Source of the DNA: Eulemur rufifrons | Lineage: Eukaryota > Chordata > Mammalia > Primates > Lemuridae | NCBI RefSeq assembly: GCF_041146395.1 | Contig: NC_090989.1 | Span: forward strand, 224,906,843-224,970,842 | Length of the DNA: 64,000 nt | Direction of reading: 5' to 3' | Part shown: positions 62,291 to 64,000 of the stretch, in pieces | Numbering within the stretch: position 1 is the stretch's first letter | How the letters are laid out: each line of letters starts with the position of its first letter | Translations under genes and position numbers: made by a program | Notes under the pieces: model-generated | The model's input: only the letters and a program-made list of their open reading frames with translations | What the model was told of the DNA's origin: nothing | Databases searched by the model: none

Positions 62291-64000
62291 AGAATGTGAA
62301 TACCAGTAACAGAAGGGAAAGATGGGCACTTAGTACACGAGGTGGAAAAATTTCTCCAGTTTTCAATTGCTGGCTGGTTTCCACCTCACTCCATATTTAC
62401 TTTAGGAATTTTCTGGGAGTATGATGAGTTCATCGTGTGAAGGGTATGATATAGTTCCAACATTTTGGCATCGTGCCTTTGTTCTACGGGACTGATGAAC
62501 ACACAGGCAGAAGGCTCGCTTTTCTTCTTCCTCTCCCCACACTCTCCTTGTGGAGACCCTGAAGATGGCAGGAGAGGAGAAAGGCAGCTGGCTTGAGTGT
62601 TGCAGGAAGGAAGAGGATTATTATAATGAAATGTGTTTGGAGGAACCAACCACCTTCTAAATGAAAACTATGGAAGAGAGGAAGGATGGAGTCAGTGTTT
62701 CTTGGCTCTGGTATAGCTGGCCTAAGAGGGTTAAGTTAGAGGGTCGTATATAGGGGGAATGTTTGTGCTGGCACCAGCGTGCGACTGTATTACATGAAAG
62801 GGAAGAAAGTTAGCCATTAAAGTAAGATGGAAATGTTAGGCCAGTCCTTTTCTGGGTATATCTGAAAATCAGAATATTGAGCCTTTAAAAGGCTAAGGTC
62901 CGTGGAAGATCTGAAGGGCCTGCCTCCCCAGGGTTTCCCATCTGGGTTTTCAATACTCTGCAGTGTTTCCTGTGGTCACTGTGCGCCAGCAGGGACGGTG
63001 CCAGTTGTTTGTAATCCAACAGAGCATGCGTCCCAACTCCCCAACTGCCGGGAACTGCTACCCAGGCCATTCACGTGGGAATGAGGGGGGCATGAAAAGT
63101 CTGTTTCTCAGTTGGTGAGCCCTACTTTCCCTTGTGTTAGTTTAAGCATTAAGCTACCACTACCTATGGCCTGACCCCAGGATGTGGCTTGTGTGATGTG
63201 TTTTAGTGAAAGATAATTACTTGATATCACGGCATAGTTGACCCAAAACATCGTTAATGTTTAACCATTCCTAGCTCCCCTCTTGGTGCTGCAGCAAATG
63301 CGGTGGGTTTGGGGCAATTTGTAATTGTAATAAGACGTAAATATATGAAGTTACATACTTTGGAGCTGTTTAAATGTAGTGTGAAATACAAAATGGGGTA
63401 CTTAGGAAGGATTAGTGACACAGAATATGAATTCAGTCCATGTGCTTCTCTCAAGAAAGAGTCATATCTGATGCTAAGAGCAGACTCTATCCATCAACCC
63501 CTACTGTGGGGAATGAATATTCTTGCTGTCCAGGCATACATATGATCAACTACTGAAAACAAACAGCCAAGCAAACTTGAATGCCTGATGTAAGGACAGC
63601 TGCCCTTTGGGGATTTCTCCTTTGGGCTGGTGTCCTCAGAAACGGATCCCTTTTTGATCCCTGCCTCTTTGATGTATGTGCCTTTTAACCTTACGTGATC
63701 TTCACCTCTCTTAGAGCTGGCACACATGGTGGACACTCAGTTGGGACTGATTTGTTGACTGACTGATGGAGGGAACAGCAACAGAAGAGTGACAGCTCTC
63801 TCTACAATTTCTTGTCCGAGGGCAGCAGAGGTTTTCACAGATCCAGAGAGGGCCATCTAGGATCGGACCATCATTTAGGCAGGGCCTGGGGTCTTTGTGG
63901 TATGGTCTTCATTTAGAGGCGATGGCTCTGACTTCTTAGCATTGATAATAATATAGCCAATATTTAATGGATTCTAAGCACCATCCTGAAATCTTCAGGA
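62291..64000. other. Intergenic sequence to window end, nothing assigned
   Basis: No recognisable gene, RNA or clear transposon. DMRT2, expected further along on the same strand from known synteny, is not reached. Confidence 0.5.

Overview
The window is a stretch of primate autosome carrying the start of the conserved DMRT1–DMRT3–DMRT2 cluster (human 9p24.3 in established knowledge). It has spliced genes with GT-AG introns, CpG islands, AATAAA signals and dense SINE/LINE relics. Two young Alus carry features of strepsirrhine (lemur/galago) Alus: the 'gagcaagagcgagac' block and a duplicated 'aaaaat…ttagc(t/c)gg' linker between the monomers. A strepsirrhine primate is therefore the best guess, but the species cannot be fixed by reading alone.

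Layout. 1–8556 is the last intron of DMRT1. 8557–8711 is the coding part of its terminal exon, followed by a 3'UTR ending near 9670. 9.7–16.6 kb is the DMRT1–DMRT3 spacer, with a broad CpG-rich block at about 10.1–13.7 kb and a small hAT MITE at 16.0 kb. DMRT3 occupies about 16.7–31.3 kb: a CpG-island promoter, coding exon 1 (17438–17903, DM zinc domain), an 11.7-kb intron and coding exon 2 (29627–30591, DMA domain). The predicted protein is 476 aa and intact. 31.3–64 kb is intergenic sequence on the side where DMRT2 is expected. DMRT2 itself is not in the window.

The intergenic half is mostly repeats: MIRs, MER5-type MITEs, antisense L1 fragments, three Alus and a 2.45-kb decayed hAT (Charlie-like) element with a recognisable BED finger and transposase remains. 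A 3'-truncated tailless 5S rRNA retropseudogene has clear target-site duplications. A pair of 88%-identical 109-bp sequences lies 9 kb apart. Three CTCF-like motifs are visible, two of them divergent (47.3 and 56.3 kb), which would suit a domain boundary between DMRT3 and DMRT2.

Both genes encode DM-domain transcription factors (testis differentiation for DMRT1; spinal commissural interneuron identity and locomotor circuits for DMRT3) and are transcribed on the + strand in tandem. I found no new multi-gene system. The points most worth a second look are the transposon-derived and possible boundary elements around these developmental genes.
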